Shown: positions 35,956-47,220, numbered from the stretch's first letter. The stretch: DNA of 64,000 bases from Calliphora vicina (GCF_958450345.1 NC_088780.1:112356226-112420225); one strand, 5' to 3'. Numbers and translations: made by a program. The notes: generated by a model from the letters alone, not told the origin.

Positions 35956-37320
35956 ATATTTATATGATAATTCTGTAGCAAAACTTGTAGCAAGAAAAAT
36001 TTTCATATTTTAAATAATACAGAAATAGTTATTTTTAAGCAGACGGCAAAATATATAGCATTTAAGCTAAATTATTTAAAATATTAAATTTCCTTATTTT
36101 AATATCTTAACAGACCGTTCGAGATGCCAATCCCGAAACCCCGATTCTGAAAATCCCGGGATTAGTCAATCCCGGAAAATTACGATATTTTTGATATATT
36201 GGAAGATTTTTTGAAGCTTCTAAAAACCTAGAAATCAAATCAAAAACGTAGAGTCTAAACTATCAAGAACATTAATTACTCAAGCCTGTGTAAATAAGGC
36301 AAATATATGACCATATCATCTAATTGAATGGTGAAAATCGAGATCATCCTAGCATGAAAAGACCCTGGGCTTTCATGCTATCTGAACCAATCGTCTGTAA
36401 TTAAAAATGGATTATTTAGAAGCTTTTACATTTAAGATTGCAACATAGTAGACCGTATATTATGAATAGGGCTGATATTTCGAGGCTTATTGCAGTGTTA
36501 ACAAGTGATTGGACGATCAGTAAACATCAGAGTAAACTCTGGTACACATTCAATGACTATTTCCGCAGCTGCCAGGATATCTTCCTAGTAGAGTAAACTC
36601 CTTGTTTCCTTACTGCACCAACAAGGTGATATTTACTTAGTAGACTTTTAAACATTAAAGAGTTAATAAAAAAATAACTTCAATATTATCAATAATTGCC
36701 AGCTATTAGGCCATATGCGTAACAAACGTTAAAAACACATTTAACATTAAGCTACCGGCTAATTTGTTAAAAATAACTTTTTGTACACATCAATAATAAT
36801 GAAACGTGAGAAAAATCTAAATATAAAGACAAACAAAATACAAAGAGGCAACTAACTATTCGAACGACTCAAGCAACAACAAAAGAAAATCATGAATGAA
36901 TTTAAATAATTTTCAAAATTTTTAGGTACTTTGGTCATTACAAAAATGCTTAAACCCAACAACAATTAGCTCTCTTTTTTGAGACAATTTCTCAAAGAAA
37001 AGCAATAAAGCTGTAGAGAGCGGACGAGCGATCGAGTGAGTTGGTGATTTCAAAAAGCCAGAGATTGCAGGTGTAGTCGTTATTGTTGTAATTGCTGATA
37101 TTGTAGTTGTTGTTGCATGATTTTCTACAGGGTTATGTCTGTCATTTCAATTGGCCGGCCACACACTTCCACTGCGCTTAAGTACACATCCACCGTTGAC
37201 AATGTTGAGTTTTAGTGTAATTTGTTGGTATTGAAATCGATTGATTTTTTGTTTTTTAAAAACTTTTTTTTTGTATTTTGGATTATATACATATACAATG
37301 GTTTTTTGGTTAATGCTTAG
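35956..37320. other. Intergenic upstream of second Osiris gene
   Basis: 36118-36180 has repeated AATCCCG words and the palindrome ATCCCGGGAT, a likely decayed repeat. 36740-37150 is less repeat-like; 37012-37040 reads GTAGAGAGCGGACGAGCGATCGAG. No ORF of note. Probable proximal regulatory DNA for the gene at 37458; this is positional inference. Confidence 0.4.
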
Positions 37321-37328
37321 TATAAAAA
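37321..37328 (+). promoter_or_regulatory. TATA box of second Osiris gene
   Basis: TATAAAAA, 137 bp before the chosen ATG, like the TATA box of the gene at 22179. Expected start near 37350. No clear initiator match there. Confidence 0.55.
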
Positions 37329-37457
37329 ACGTGAACAATAGAAATTTAATTATTATTTGCAATTGTTAATTCACACAGACCACAAGCACGGGTCTTGGAG
37401 CAAAGCAAACAGAGACAGAGTAGAGAAATAGTAAACCAAAGGGATTTAGCACACACA

Positions 37458-38821
37458 ATGGTTTCCTCCAAACACTTAGTCCTCGTTGCCCTATTGGGCT
37501 TCTCAACCATATGTCATGCCATCAACATGGAGAGCATGATCGATGAAGAAAATGCCAAATGTGAAAGTGGCAGTGACAGCATGGCCTGCGTGAAAGTAAG
37601 AGCTATGAGATTTTTGGATACAGTCATGACTAAAGAAGATTTCAAGGTGAGTGGTGATGTGGATAATATACAATATTTTGAATAATTTTAAAATAATGTT
37701 GAATTGTTGTTTTTCAGATCTCCAATGTTGAGGTTAAATCAAATGGTTATCAAGCTCCTACATCGGTTGAAGGTCGATCCAGCAGTGGTGACTACTTTGA
37801 TGCTATTGAAAACTATATCCAAGGTCATGACGTTACCATGGACTTGCCTATGGCTGATGCCAAAGTCACTGTCTCATCCCGTAATTTGAATAACGATGAA
37901 TTAAGTCTTAATGTCAAATTTTCGGGTGAGGGTGTCGTCGAAGGCAAGGGTAAGAAGGGAAACATCTTCAAGAAGGGTGTGTTGCATGCTAGACTTTGTC
38001 ATTTAAACGACTAACACAAATTATAACTAATACTTGTATTTCTGTTCTCTTTTATCTCATCATTCCCATCTATTCTTTATCATTTTAATTCATTTTAAAG
38101 GAAAGAAACACCGTTTGCGTAAAATGGCCATGCCCATTATGGTATTGATCTTGTTGAAGGCTATCACCATCATCCCCATGGCTATTGGTATCTTGAAGAT
38201 TAAGGCTTTGAACGCTTTGGGTTTGGGTTTCTTCTCTTTCATTGTTTCGGTTGGTTTGGCCATATTCCAATTGTGCAAGAAGGTAAGTTGAACGCAAACT
38301 AAACAAACAAAAAAACTGTGTCTACTTTTAGGCTACGGTGGGATGTTAGAGAGAAATAGAGATAGAGCTAGAGCTAAAGTGGAGAAATAGCGTTAAAACA
38401 TAAGTGAGAGATTTAATTTTAAACGTTATTATAAAAACATACCAAAGACTAAAGCATACATCAAGGGTAAGATTTGCTTGCTAAATCCCTAACCCCACCT
38501 TTAATCATCAGCCTGAAAATCTACATCAAATTTTTACAATCCCAAATGTTTTGACGCTCATTTGTTCACTCCTGCTCTACTTTCATCACCTAAACCTTTC
38601 TTTCTTGCATAAGATTCCCTTTAGTCAATTGTTTGTAGCACATTTACTATTTTTACTAACACAATGATTCCATTTCTCAGATTGCCGCTGAACACCACCA
38701 CTCTTCCCACATCACCTCCCACGGACCCTGGGATGGTCGTTCTGTAAGTTCTATTGCCAGCGTAGAACAATTCGAAACAAATCCCTCTGCCCAAAACTTG
38801 GCCTACAGTGCTTACAATTAA
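37458..38821 (+). CDS. Osiris family protein (DUF1676), AQNLAY tail
   Basis: Four coding exons: 37458-37646, 37718-37976 (or 37949), 38101-38282 and 38681-38821. Introns are GT-AG, 71, 124 (or 151) and 398 nt. The long form is 256 aa, the short form 247 aa. The ATG at 37458 (CACAATGG) is chosen because upstream in-frame codons back to 37395 contain no ATG and the signal peptide (1-21, ending ICHA) starts there. Cys35 and Cys44 form the two-cysteine region, followed by VKVRAMRFLD. Exon 2 (64-149) is polar, with SSGDYFDAIENYI and a basic end. Exon 3 (150-210) starts GKKHRLRKMAMP and is strongly hydrophobic. Exon 4 has a short HHHSSH patch and AQNLAY at 247-252, the family's C-terminal motif. 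Family role: secretory/endosomal membrane protein in cuticle-forming epithelia. Paralog identity not assigned. The frame is intact throughout. Confidence 0.93.
37944..37982 (+). promoter_or_regulatory. Tandem in-phase 5' splice sites
   Basis: Donor 1: CAAGG|GTAAGA with intron from 37950, a strong match. Donor 2: GAAGG|GTGTGT with intron from 37977, weak. Both leave phase 1 and join to GAAAGAAACACCG at 38101; they differ by 27 nt (nine residues, GKKGNIFKK). Confidence 0.7.
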
Positions 38822-39456
38822 GTTTTAGTAACATACCAAAAACAAAGAACATAAAGCCCCCTACCTTACCTTACCTTCCCTCCACACACTCCCTTTCCTT
38901 CCCCTTTATACATAACAAGGAAAACAGAAAAAACAACAAAAATTTAACCAAAAATGTAAAAGCTTCTTAAAACAACAACGACAACCTCCAAAAAGTTTAA
39001 ATGTACGACGACGACTAACTGGCCAGAAGAGGAAATAAGCAAAATTGGATAAAAAAGGTTCAACAACAGATGACATCTCTCGGTTGTTATTTTTTCTGTT
39101 CATGTTCATTCATTTCTGGCAAATGATTGATTGCAAATTGGTAGGAAATTTAAAGAAGCGTAAATTTAAATCACCGCCTTCTTGTTGTTCATTTTCCAAT
39201 TTGTAAGTTGAACCTTTGCCTTTTTTTGAAACTAAACCCTAAGTTGGTTGGCTTCGCAATGCATACATTTAGGCCTGGTCAATTCCAAAGAAAATATTTT
39301 TTTATAATTTTTATTTATAAAAAAAAACTGAAGTTTTTATATGCAATTTTTGTTTACACTTAGTTGAGTTTAATTTATTTATTTTTGTAATTTTAATAAT
39401 TTATTTATTGTAAAAAAAACCAAAAAAAAAAACATGCAAAGAAAAGAAAGCAAAAA

Positions 39457-39462
39457 AATAAA
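39457..39462 (+). terminator. Poly(A) signal of second Osiris gene
   Basis: First AATAAA after the stop at 38821, implying a 3' UTR of about 650 nt rich in A and T runs. An AATAAG variant near 39035 is a possible earlier site. Confidence 0.45.
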
Positions 39463-39469
39463 ATTTGAT

Positions 39470-40079
39470 ATTTATTTAAAAAAAAAAAACATACGAGGTG
39501 TTTTTAATAGAAAAATTATTAAATTAGAGAAAATTAAGGTTGTGCTGATTAAATATTTTAAGTTTGATATTTTAAATATTATTAATTATATGTATTTAAA
39601 AGCTTTTCAAACTTAAATCAAAGGTCTCAAAAAAGTTTGTCAATCGAGTATCGAATTTGGGCATTTAAAATAAGAAATCATAATATTAATAGGCAAGTCG
39701 ATTTCTTTAGACCCCTTTTACACTCACATTATACATTCAATTTGGGAAAGAAATATACCATTTTAAAGAGATTTATTCACAGATGTGCAGAATATATATT
39801 TTATTGAAATCGGTTCAGTTTTTTAGGAGCTATAAGCGTTTAAAGATGTTACTAATACATATGCAAAAACGTGTACATGTGAACCTTAAGCTAAAAAGTA
39901 AACAAAGCATTACGTGTTTGTCCAATTTTTTGTTGTAAATAAATAAGAGAAACAATTAAACAGTATTGATTTCGCTCTGTTTTAAGTGAGAGTTGTTATA
40001 GAAAACAATGAAGAAGAAGATTTTAATAATTTAAAGTCGCTTGAAAGAAATATTTTGAAGGTTTTTTTTTATTTTCTCA
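39470..40079. other. Intergenic, nothing firm
   Basis: 39780-39850 (GAAATCGGTTCAGTTTTTTAG) has the style of fly dispersed repeats but no partner I can align here. Confidence 0.35.
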
Positions 40080-40990
40080 ATATGTAAATAGTAAGTAAAT
40101 AGTTATTTTATAATATCTGCAGAACTATAATTGTGACGGTCTTTAAACTTTATACGAATCAATTTCTTATCACTGCATGAAGTTTAAGCAAAAATGGGAC
40201 GGATAGGAATAGGTGGCGAGTCACCTCCCATACAAAGTAAATAGTTATTTTTAAATATTTTGTGAGCTATAATTATTCAAACTTTGAATAAATGGCTCTT
40301 TTATCATTTTGCGTAGTTTCGCTGAAAATTTTCGGGATTGGAATAGTGGGCGTGGCACACCCTAACAAAGTAAATATTTAGTTTTGAATATCTGGAGAAT
40401 TATTACAATTATAAAAGTGTTAAAACTTTTTACGAATTAATTTCTTATTACTGTGCGGAGTTAGCTGAATATAGGCGAAGTTAGATTAGAGGGCGTAGCA
40501 CCTCCCATACAAAGTAAATATTTATTTCGAAAGTCTGGGGAACCAAAATGGAGGGTCGGTAAAGGAGGTGAGTCACCTCCCATACAAAGTAATAATTGCA
40601 AGATTCTTCAAACTTTGTATGCATAGATCTATTACCATTTTACAGAGATTGGGTGAAAATGGTCGGGATTTCATAAGTGGTCGTGGCAATTCCTATACAA
40701 AGTAAATAATTAATTTCGAATATCTGGAGAACTATAATTCTAAAAGTATTTAAAATGTGTATCAATCAATTTAATACCATTCTACGGAGGTTAGCTAAAA
40801 ACGAATTTATTCATGATCCTTTTTACAAAGTTTAGCTAAACGTGATCGGATTAGTAGGAATGACCCTCCCATAAAAAGGAAAGTTAAAGTGAAGCTTGAT
40901 ATGAGTTATTTTTTTTACATATAATACATAGAAATGGGTGGGATCAGTGGTATCTCCCATACCAAATTAGTTATTGTTTGAATATCAAGT
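40080..40990 (+). repeat. Degenerate tandem array, ~115-150-bp units
   Basis: At least six eroded units of 'GG(G)CGTGGCACCTCCCATACAAAGTAAAT...TATCTGGAGAACTATAATT...CTTTGTAT...ACCATT(T/C)TACGGAG...GG(G)ATTGGAATAG', near 40195, 40335, 40480, 40565, 40670 and 40835. Spacing varies with deletions. Non-coding; style resembles 6800-7300. Confidence 0.65.
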
Positions 40991-41814
40991 AAACTGTAAT
41001 TGAGACATTCTCCACATTTTACATGTATTATTTTCATATCATTGTACGTAGTTAGGTTGTATCAGAAATCCATTCATATTTCTTAATTTTACTAGAATAG
41101 GGGTAGCGAAGTGCACCGGGGTATGCTAGTAAACATTAAAGCTTGCTTAACATTTTCATTATTTATTAAAAGTAACCAGTAAATTCCAAATGGATATTTC
41201 TTTTAAATTGAAGGGGGAATTCCATCCTAATAAATAGATAATATAATTTAGCATGCTTGTTGATCTATGTGTTAATCTGGGGTTAAAGATCAAAATGAAA
41301 ACCTTAATTTATTATGTCTTTAAATTAATAAAGCTGAATAAAACAAAAATTGCCACCTCCTACACTGATTGTGCAGCACAACCTGAACTCTGCTTCGCTG
41401 TTATAAAATTAGTAAATGAAGGTGTCTATTTCCATCATCGAAACATTAGTAACATTAAGTAAATGGCCACAAAACAATTAATCTATTAACATTAACATGG
41501 CCCAATAAAATATCAATTTACATTTGTCTTATTGATTTTGTTTTAATGTCAATAATCACACATCCACGCACGTCCTAATTGGAATCATTTTACCACTCAT
41601 TCATTATATTTTAATTTCTCCCAGGTATTTAGTATCTCTTACTATATAAGTGTTTGTATGATTGTATCTCACAGTTTATGTGTTGGAAATTAACGCATTT
41701 CTTCACGCAACTAAGTGTTATTAACGTGATGTTAATGTAATAGAAAAATTTTTGCATTTACAGTGTGAGCCGAAAATATATCATAAACATTCAGGGAATG
41801 TAGTAGTAAGGAGT
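40991..41814. other. Intergenic, nothing recognised
   Basis: One 69-codon ORF (41253-41462) has no recognisable domain; not called. Confidence 0.35.
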
Positions 41815-42172
41815 GAGAGTGATTAATACGCGTTTTTCCTTAAACAGTATCGGGAGAATTTGTCCCTTGATAGAAACCCTGGTTCCAAAGCCAATAAATA
41901 TAAAGCATTTTCAAAGAGCTGCCAACACATATGATAGGAAACCAGTCCGGTTAGCTTAGTACTCGGACTATTTGGTACGAAAAGTTAAAGCCAATGCTGG
42001 TTTAAAAACACACAAGGCTCAAAAATTTCCTGACAGGAACTCTGCTAAAAATTTAGAGGCCAATGCCAGAGTACGGAAATTGAAGTTTTTATGTTGCTGA
42101 TGCTCGAGGGAATGTGTTATTTGTACCAGGAGAGGCAAATCCTCCAAACTGCCTGGAGCTAATCAAAATGGA
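41815..42172 (+). pseudogene. Tc1-like transposase remnant, copy C
   Basis: CGTTTTTCCTTAAAC then AAACAGTATCGGGAGAA joins the outer end directly to the middle of the gene, so the start codon region is deleted. Readable pieces include VRKVKANAGLKTHKAQK, DRNSAKNLEA, then VADARGN and VFVP-like EANPPNC near 42140, in changing frames. Same family as 15776-16840 and 20695-20990. Ends where foldback-family sequence starts (42173). Confidence 0.75.
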
Positions 42173-42360
42173 TGATCGGTCGAGAACTCTCTGAGTTAGA
42201 AGGGGTCACAATGTTACATTTTGGCCAAGCAGGTGCATTTTCTCATCCATGTAACTTATTACCTATTGTTCTTAGCAAAATGTGTCCAAAATAGTTCAGA
42301 TAGCTATTTCTTCAATCTTTCGAAAATAAGTAAAAATATTTTTCTTTTAAAAGATCAATA
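42173..42360 (+). mobile_element. Foldback-like family, outer-arm fragment
   Basis: GATCGGTCGAGAACTCTCTGAG, ATTTTGGCCAAGCAGGTG, TTACCTATTGTTCTTAGCAA and TCTTTCGAAAATAAG match the left arm of FB1 (33005-33150). Confidence 0.7.
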
Positions 42361-42365
42361 ATTTA

Positions 42366-43803
42366 TATTCGTGAGTGATTTTCGGAAGTGGGCCTTATAT
42401 GGGAGCTATGACCAATTATGGACCGATCATAAAATTTGGTGACATGAATTTTGTATATGGGGGATTTCACGTCAAGTGAACCAACTTTTAAAATCGATGT
42501 CTTTCGACCGGGATGAAATTTACACCAAGGTTACACCTATGGGATAGTAATTCAGACACAATTTTTCAACAAGATCGGTCCAGAACTCTCTGAGTTAGAG
42601 GGGGTCAAAATTTGACATTTTGGCCAAACATGTGATTTTTCTCATCCATGTAACTTATTAGCTATTGTTCTTAGCAAAATGTGTTCCAAATAGTTTAGAT
42701 AGCTATTTCTTCAATATTTCGAAAAAAATATTTAAAAAATAAAAAAATTTTAATATTTTTTTTCCGAAATCAAAAACTTTTTTGACTTTTTTTTTAAATG
42801 GGCCCTTTTTTGTTTTTTTTTTTTCTTAACATAAAGCTTAGATATTTTCCTTGAACACCTATTTGGTCGCGTAGTGGGATGCGAGTGCAATATCTATCAA
42901 AATAAATATTTTGTAACTCAAAACATAAAATTTTTGACTTTTTTTGCCAAATCAAAAACTTTGTTGACTATTTTTTCAAAATGGACCCTTTTTTAATTTT
43001 TTTTTTAGCTCAAACAAAAGCTTAGATATTTTCCTTGAAGACCTATTTGGTCGCTTAGTGGGATGCGAGTTTGATATCTATCAAAAAAAATGTTTTGTAA
43101 CTCAAAACATGAAATTTTTGACTTTTTTATTTTTTTTTTTTTTGCTCAAAAGAAAGCTTGGATATTTTCCTTTCAGACCTATTTGGTGGCTTAGTGAGAT
43201 GCGAGTGGGATATCTTTCAAAATAAATGTTTTGTAACTCAAAACATGCAATTTTTCACTTTTTTTTCAAAATCGAACTTTTTTCCAAAATGGGCCCTTTT
43301 TTAATTTTTTTTTTGTTCAAAAAGCTTGGGTCTAGTCCTTTAAGATCCATTTGGTCGCTTAGTGGGATGCGAGTGGAATATATAACAAAATAAATGTTTT
43401 GTAACTCAAGATATACAATTTTTGATTTTATTTTGGCAAAATCCAACTTTTTTCAAAGGGGCCCTTTTTTAATTTTTTTTTTTTTTTTTGCTCAAAAGAA
43501 AGCTTAGGTCTATTCCTTTAAGAGCTTTTTGGTCTCGTAGTGGGATGCGAGTGGGATAGTATCAGAATAAATGTTCTAACACAAAAATTGTATGTCTTGA
43601 CTTACAAAATATTTATTTTGATAGATATTCCACTCGCATCCCACGTAAACACAAGGTTTATGTGGGCATCCATCCAACGACTCAGAGAGTGATTCTGACT
43701 CGATCGGTATACTTTAAGGATGGATGTTAGACTAATATTCTTGGCCGTTACAAAAATCAGCACAAACGCATAATACCCTCCCCACTACGGTGGTGTAAGA
43801 TAT
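42366..43803 (+). repeat. GTCY-family repeat, variant B, split by a foldback element
   Basis: 42366-42454 (TCGTGAGTGATTTTCGGAAG, GGGAGCTATGACCAATTATG, GACATGAATTTTGTATA) and 43650-43803 (CACAAGGTTTATGTGGGC, TCGATCGGTATACTTTAAGG, TAATACCCTCCCCACTACGG) are the two outer parts of a variant B copy opposite in orientation to 26347-27006. Between them lies foldback sequence, with the middle of the host repeat lost. Confidence 0.7.
42455..43649 (+). mobile_element. Foldback-like element (FB2), one long arm
   Basis: Starts TGGGGGATTTCACGTCAAG, then the outer-arm text and an array of at least five inner units (GGTCGCTTAGTGGGATGCGAG or close variants at about 42865, 43049, 43190, 43355 and 43532). A short inverted piece at about 43595-43645 (TATTTATTTTGATAGATATTCCACTCGCATCCCAC in pieces) begins the opposite arm, which is then truncated. 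Confidence 0.75.
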
Positions 43804-43944
43804 AAATATTTCTTCTGAAACAGTTTTGTTTTGGTTTTTTAAATAAATAAAATCAAATATTTTTAATTTTATGACGTTTTTCGACGACAATATATATTAT
43901 GTTCTGTGGTCCCCAACTCGTGGGCCGATATCGTAATGGGACAG

Positions 43945-44068
43945 CATGGCATCGAAACCAACGACGTCTTAGTAGTGGCACCAGACTGATGAATAACGTC
44001 ATCGAAGCAACAATATTTAAAGGTAAGTACAAAGGAGAAGACGTTTTGATACCACGGATTCTTAAATA
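43945..44068 (+). pseudogene. Helitron helicase fragment
   Basis: In one + frame 43965-44067 reads RLSSGTRLMNNVIEATIFKG, then KYKGEDVLIPRI. This is the 'GTRL......IEA.I..G...G..VLIPRI' block of the Pif1-like helicase of Helitron/Helentron RepHel proteins. The downstream P-F-EF-RLQFPV block is absent and the frame closes quickly, so it is a short decayed piece. It is the only trace here of an autonomous rolling-circle element, relevant to the many GTCY repeats that such an element could mobilise. Confidence 0.7.
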
Positions 44069-45039
44069 CAATTAGGAAATACTGAAATATAATTGGAAAC
44101 TTCTGAAATTCAATTGGAAATGGTGTAATAATTGTAACTCATAAAGAACAAATATATTTGCGACAACTAAAAATTTGCAGCCACAATATGAATGTTGAAA
44201 CTTTCCGTTTACACTTTAATTAAATTTGTAAATTTCTAATTTCATTAACTGTTTAACTACAACCAAAACAAATAAATTTTATAATAAAAAACAGCAAAAA
44301 ACAAAAATCGATTTTCATTATTATTTACACATTAAACGTGTTAACAACGTTTATGGGGAAACTTATTCTACATAATCGTAAATATTTACACACATAGAAA
44401 GTAAATACTTGTAATAGGAAAATTTTATAAAATATGTACCTATACCTATATTAAAACTAACACTAAATTTTTTAATAAAATCAAAAAAAAAATATTTCTT
44501 AAATCAAGGAAATTTTTAAATATTTCAATTAACTTTTGAGAAAATAAAAATTTCCATAAAAAAATCCTCAAAAAATCGTATAAATTGTGGAATATCACAA
44601 TATTAAGGTTAAACTTGGACATGACAAATATAGAGTTGTATGCGGCTGGAAGGAAGAGCACTTTCAATTGATACCTGATATTCAGGCCTGTCACACATTT
44701 TGCTGGGAATGATTTAAATTCAGTAGTTTTTATTCCGATCGATTTCATTTTAGGTTCTTCAGATTCCATGTAATTTATTAATTCCAAAAATATAAAATAA
44801 TTTTGTATTTCTGATTTTAATTTGACAGCATTTTTGATATTAAAACAAAAGTGAAGTTTTTGGTACAGAAATTGATTAACAATTTTAGAAAAAGAAATAA
44901 TTACAAAGAAATATCAATTTCACTTTGAAAACTAAAAGTGGTTTCATTCCGAAAGAAATTTTCGTTTTACTTTTTCTGAAGAAGCAAAATACGGAATTTA
45001 TTCCATACAAACCTCATCAACAGAGAGTATTTGTGTTTG
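44069..45039. other. Intergenic, nothing recognised
   Basis: AT-rich, with a 113-codon antisense ORF at 44446-44787 lacking any known motif. No repeat partner seen. Confidence 0.35.
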
Positions 45040-45262
45040 TGAGAGAATTTCAGCCAGCTAACTCCCAACCTTTGGGCCATATCATGTTTTCAACAGACAT
45101 ACAGACAGACAGACAGACAGGCATAGCTAGATCATCTTGGAATCTTATGAGAACCCAGAATATACATATATGTATACTTTTTGGTTCTATAACCAATATA
45201 TCGATATTTTACAAACGGAATGACAAAAACATAACCCCCATCTTTTTTGAGGATGGGTATAA
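45040..45262 (+). repeat. GTCY-family repeat, variant C
   Basis: AATTTCAGCCAGCTAACTCCC, TTTGGGCCATATCATG, a tract of CAGACAGACAGACAGACAGG (45101-45121), GGAATCTTATGAGAACCCAG, ACAAACGGAATGACAAAA and a GAGGATGGGTATAATAA end. Colinear with 2730-2870. Confidence 0.7.
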
Positions 45263-46447
45263 TAACTATCGATATAACGAATGGTCCTGACAACATATCT
45301 TTCGTTGTACCGGGATTTGTCTGTAAATTTATCATTATTTTAATTTATTATTTATTAATTCAATATTGCAAATTTAAAGCTTGTTTACGCCCAATATGTA
45401 AATATATGTATATTTGATTATTTAATTACACTATGTAAATTAATTACAAATTCGAAAATATTTAAGGCTTTTCCAAAGAATATCAATTATGATATTATTA
45501 CAGGTGGATAAAAAAATTTTTAAATTAAAAATTGATTATGAATAAGGGGTTAATTAAACAAAACTATTAAATATTAATATTTTTTAATAGCATTAATTTT
45601 TTTAATGCTATTAATTATTGAAATGTGTCCTTTTGTTTTTGCTGCAAATAAAAATCAGATTTTAATATTAAATGTTATATAAATATCAATATTTTAATCT
45701 ATATATGGTTACCTTAATATAGAAAGGCCCTAACTCGTGTTTTTTTTAAGTCGAGATTTGTTGGCTAAAAATGATATGACGAAAATCTGTATCTGTAATC
45801 CATAAAAGAGTAACGTTACTGACTGACTAATTCATCATCGCACAGCCCAAACGACTGAAGGTCGTATCAAGAAATTTTAACTGTGGGTTCCTCCCTCCCC
45901 AAAACGATCCACTAAGAAGGAATTTCGAACGTTTAGTGTGTAAAAACGGGTAAATTAAGTAACCTATATCTTCAAAACTAATAATTATACAAAGAAACAT
46001 AAAATTGCATGTTCCTCCATTTAAAAAATTAGCTAACAGGTGTCTGGTACTTTTTCGAAGTTTGAAACTTTTAAGGGAAAAAACGGGTAAAAACTGTATT
46101 TTGGTATTTTTTTGGCACCCTATGTATCTTTGAAACCAATAAACATAGAAACAAATTTTAAATCGTATTCTTTACTTATCAAAAAATAACAAATATAAAT
46201 TTGGTACTTTTTGGAAATTCGAAACCATAACCATATTGTATTTAATTTTGGTGCTTTTTTCATAAAATAAGGTTTTCTATAAATTGATAAAGACATATGA
46301 ATATTTTATTATGAGCTCCAACCAAGCTACAAAAATTTATTTGAATAAAATTTTACCTCCACAACGGGGATAAAAAAGGTACCAAAAAGGTTGTAAAAAA
46401 TAGGGAAAACATATTTTTTTATAATTATTAAGCCAATTTTGATAAAA
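45263..46447. other. Intergenic with weak repeat features
   Basis: 45800-46260 contains TGACTGACTAATTCATCATCG, CACAGCCCAAACGAC and repeated AAACGGGTAAA words at about 45940 and 46083, suggesting a degenerate tandem repeat. Nothing coding. Confidence 0.35.
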
Positions 46448-46625
46448 CAATAGGTAATAAGTTACATGGATGAGAAAAAACACCTGCTTGACCAAAATGT
46501 CTAATTTTGATCCCCTCTCACTCAGAGAATTTCCGACCGATCTTGTTGAAAAAAATGTGTCTGAATTACTATTCAATAGAACTGACCTTGGTGCATTTGG
46601 CTCACTTGACATGAAATCCCCCATA
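46448..46625 (-). mobile_element. Foldback-like family, outer-arm fragment
   Basis: AATAGGTAATAAGTTACATGG, CACCTGCTTGACCAAAATG, GATCTTGTTGAAAAAAATG and TCACTTGACATGAAATCCCCC are the outer arm in the right-end orientation of FB1, with a deletion before the end. Confidence 0.75.
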
Positions 46626-47220
46626 CATAAAACTTTTGTATATGCCACACAAAGGCATAAATATGAAAATAGTTGGTATCAGTTTAAATACATTTAAATA
46701 CATTTATTTACAAAGATTTATTGAATGAAGTTGAATTGACGTATTTTATACAATATAAATTGTAATTGACATTTAATGAAAATCCTTAATCATCAAGCGA
46801 TTTTAATTTAAATTTAGTACAGAAACGTAAAATAAAATCGAAACAATTGAACTACTTATTAACATTGACAATGCTTCTACGACCTTGGGTAGAATATAAA
46901 TATTAAATTGTATCCTAATTTAACTGATCAATTATAAAGAATTTTGGTGAATTTTGCTTAGGTAAAGGTCTTAGTCAGAACTTAGTCCAAAGCATTTAAA
47001 ACTGTTGAACTATTCAAATAATTTCCACTCCAGCCTTCATATACCACTAAAATCCGAAGTTGGCTACCAATTCGATATGATTAAAGGCTGTTTTGGTACA
47101 GGGATTTTATGAGTAACGGTGTTTGGATTATTTCGGTAATGATATTTTAGAGGTAATTTTGTCCTTGCACGTAGTTTTAGTCATATTAAAGAAATTACAT
47201 ATTTATAAGCGGTTGTGGTA
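46626..47220. other. Intergenic, nothing recognised
   Basis: No supported gene or repeat. Confidence 0.35.

Noticed and set aside
37395..37457. N-terminal extension of the second Osiris protein
   Set aside because: The upstream codon is TTG, not ATG, and the signal peptide begins at the ATG at 37458.
38744..38761. GTAAGT...CCAG inside the last exon of the second Osiris gene as an intron
   Set aside because: It would be only about 18 nt long, too short to splice, and reading through gives the expected AQNLAY end.
44925..45290. 121-codon ORF
   Set aside because: It runs through a GTCY microsatellite repeat; the tail is repeat text in an arbitrary frame.
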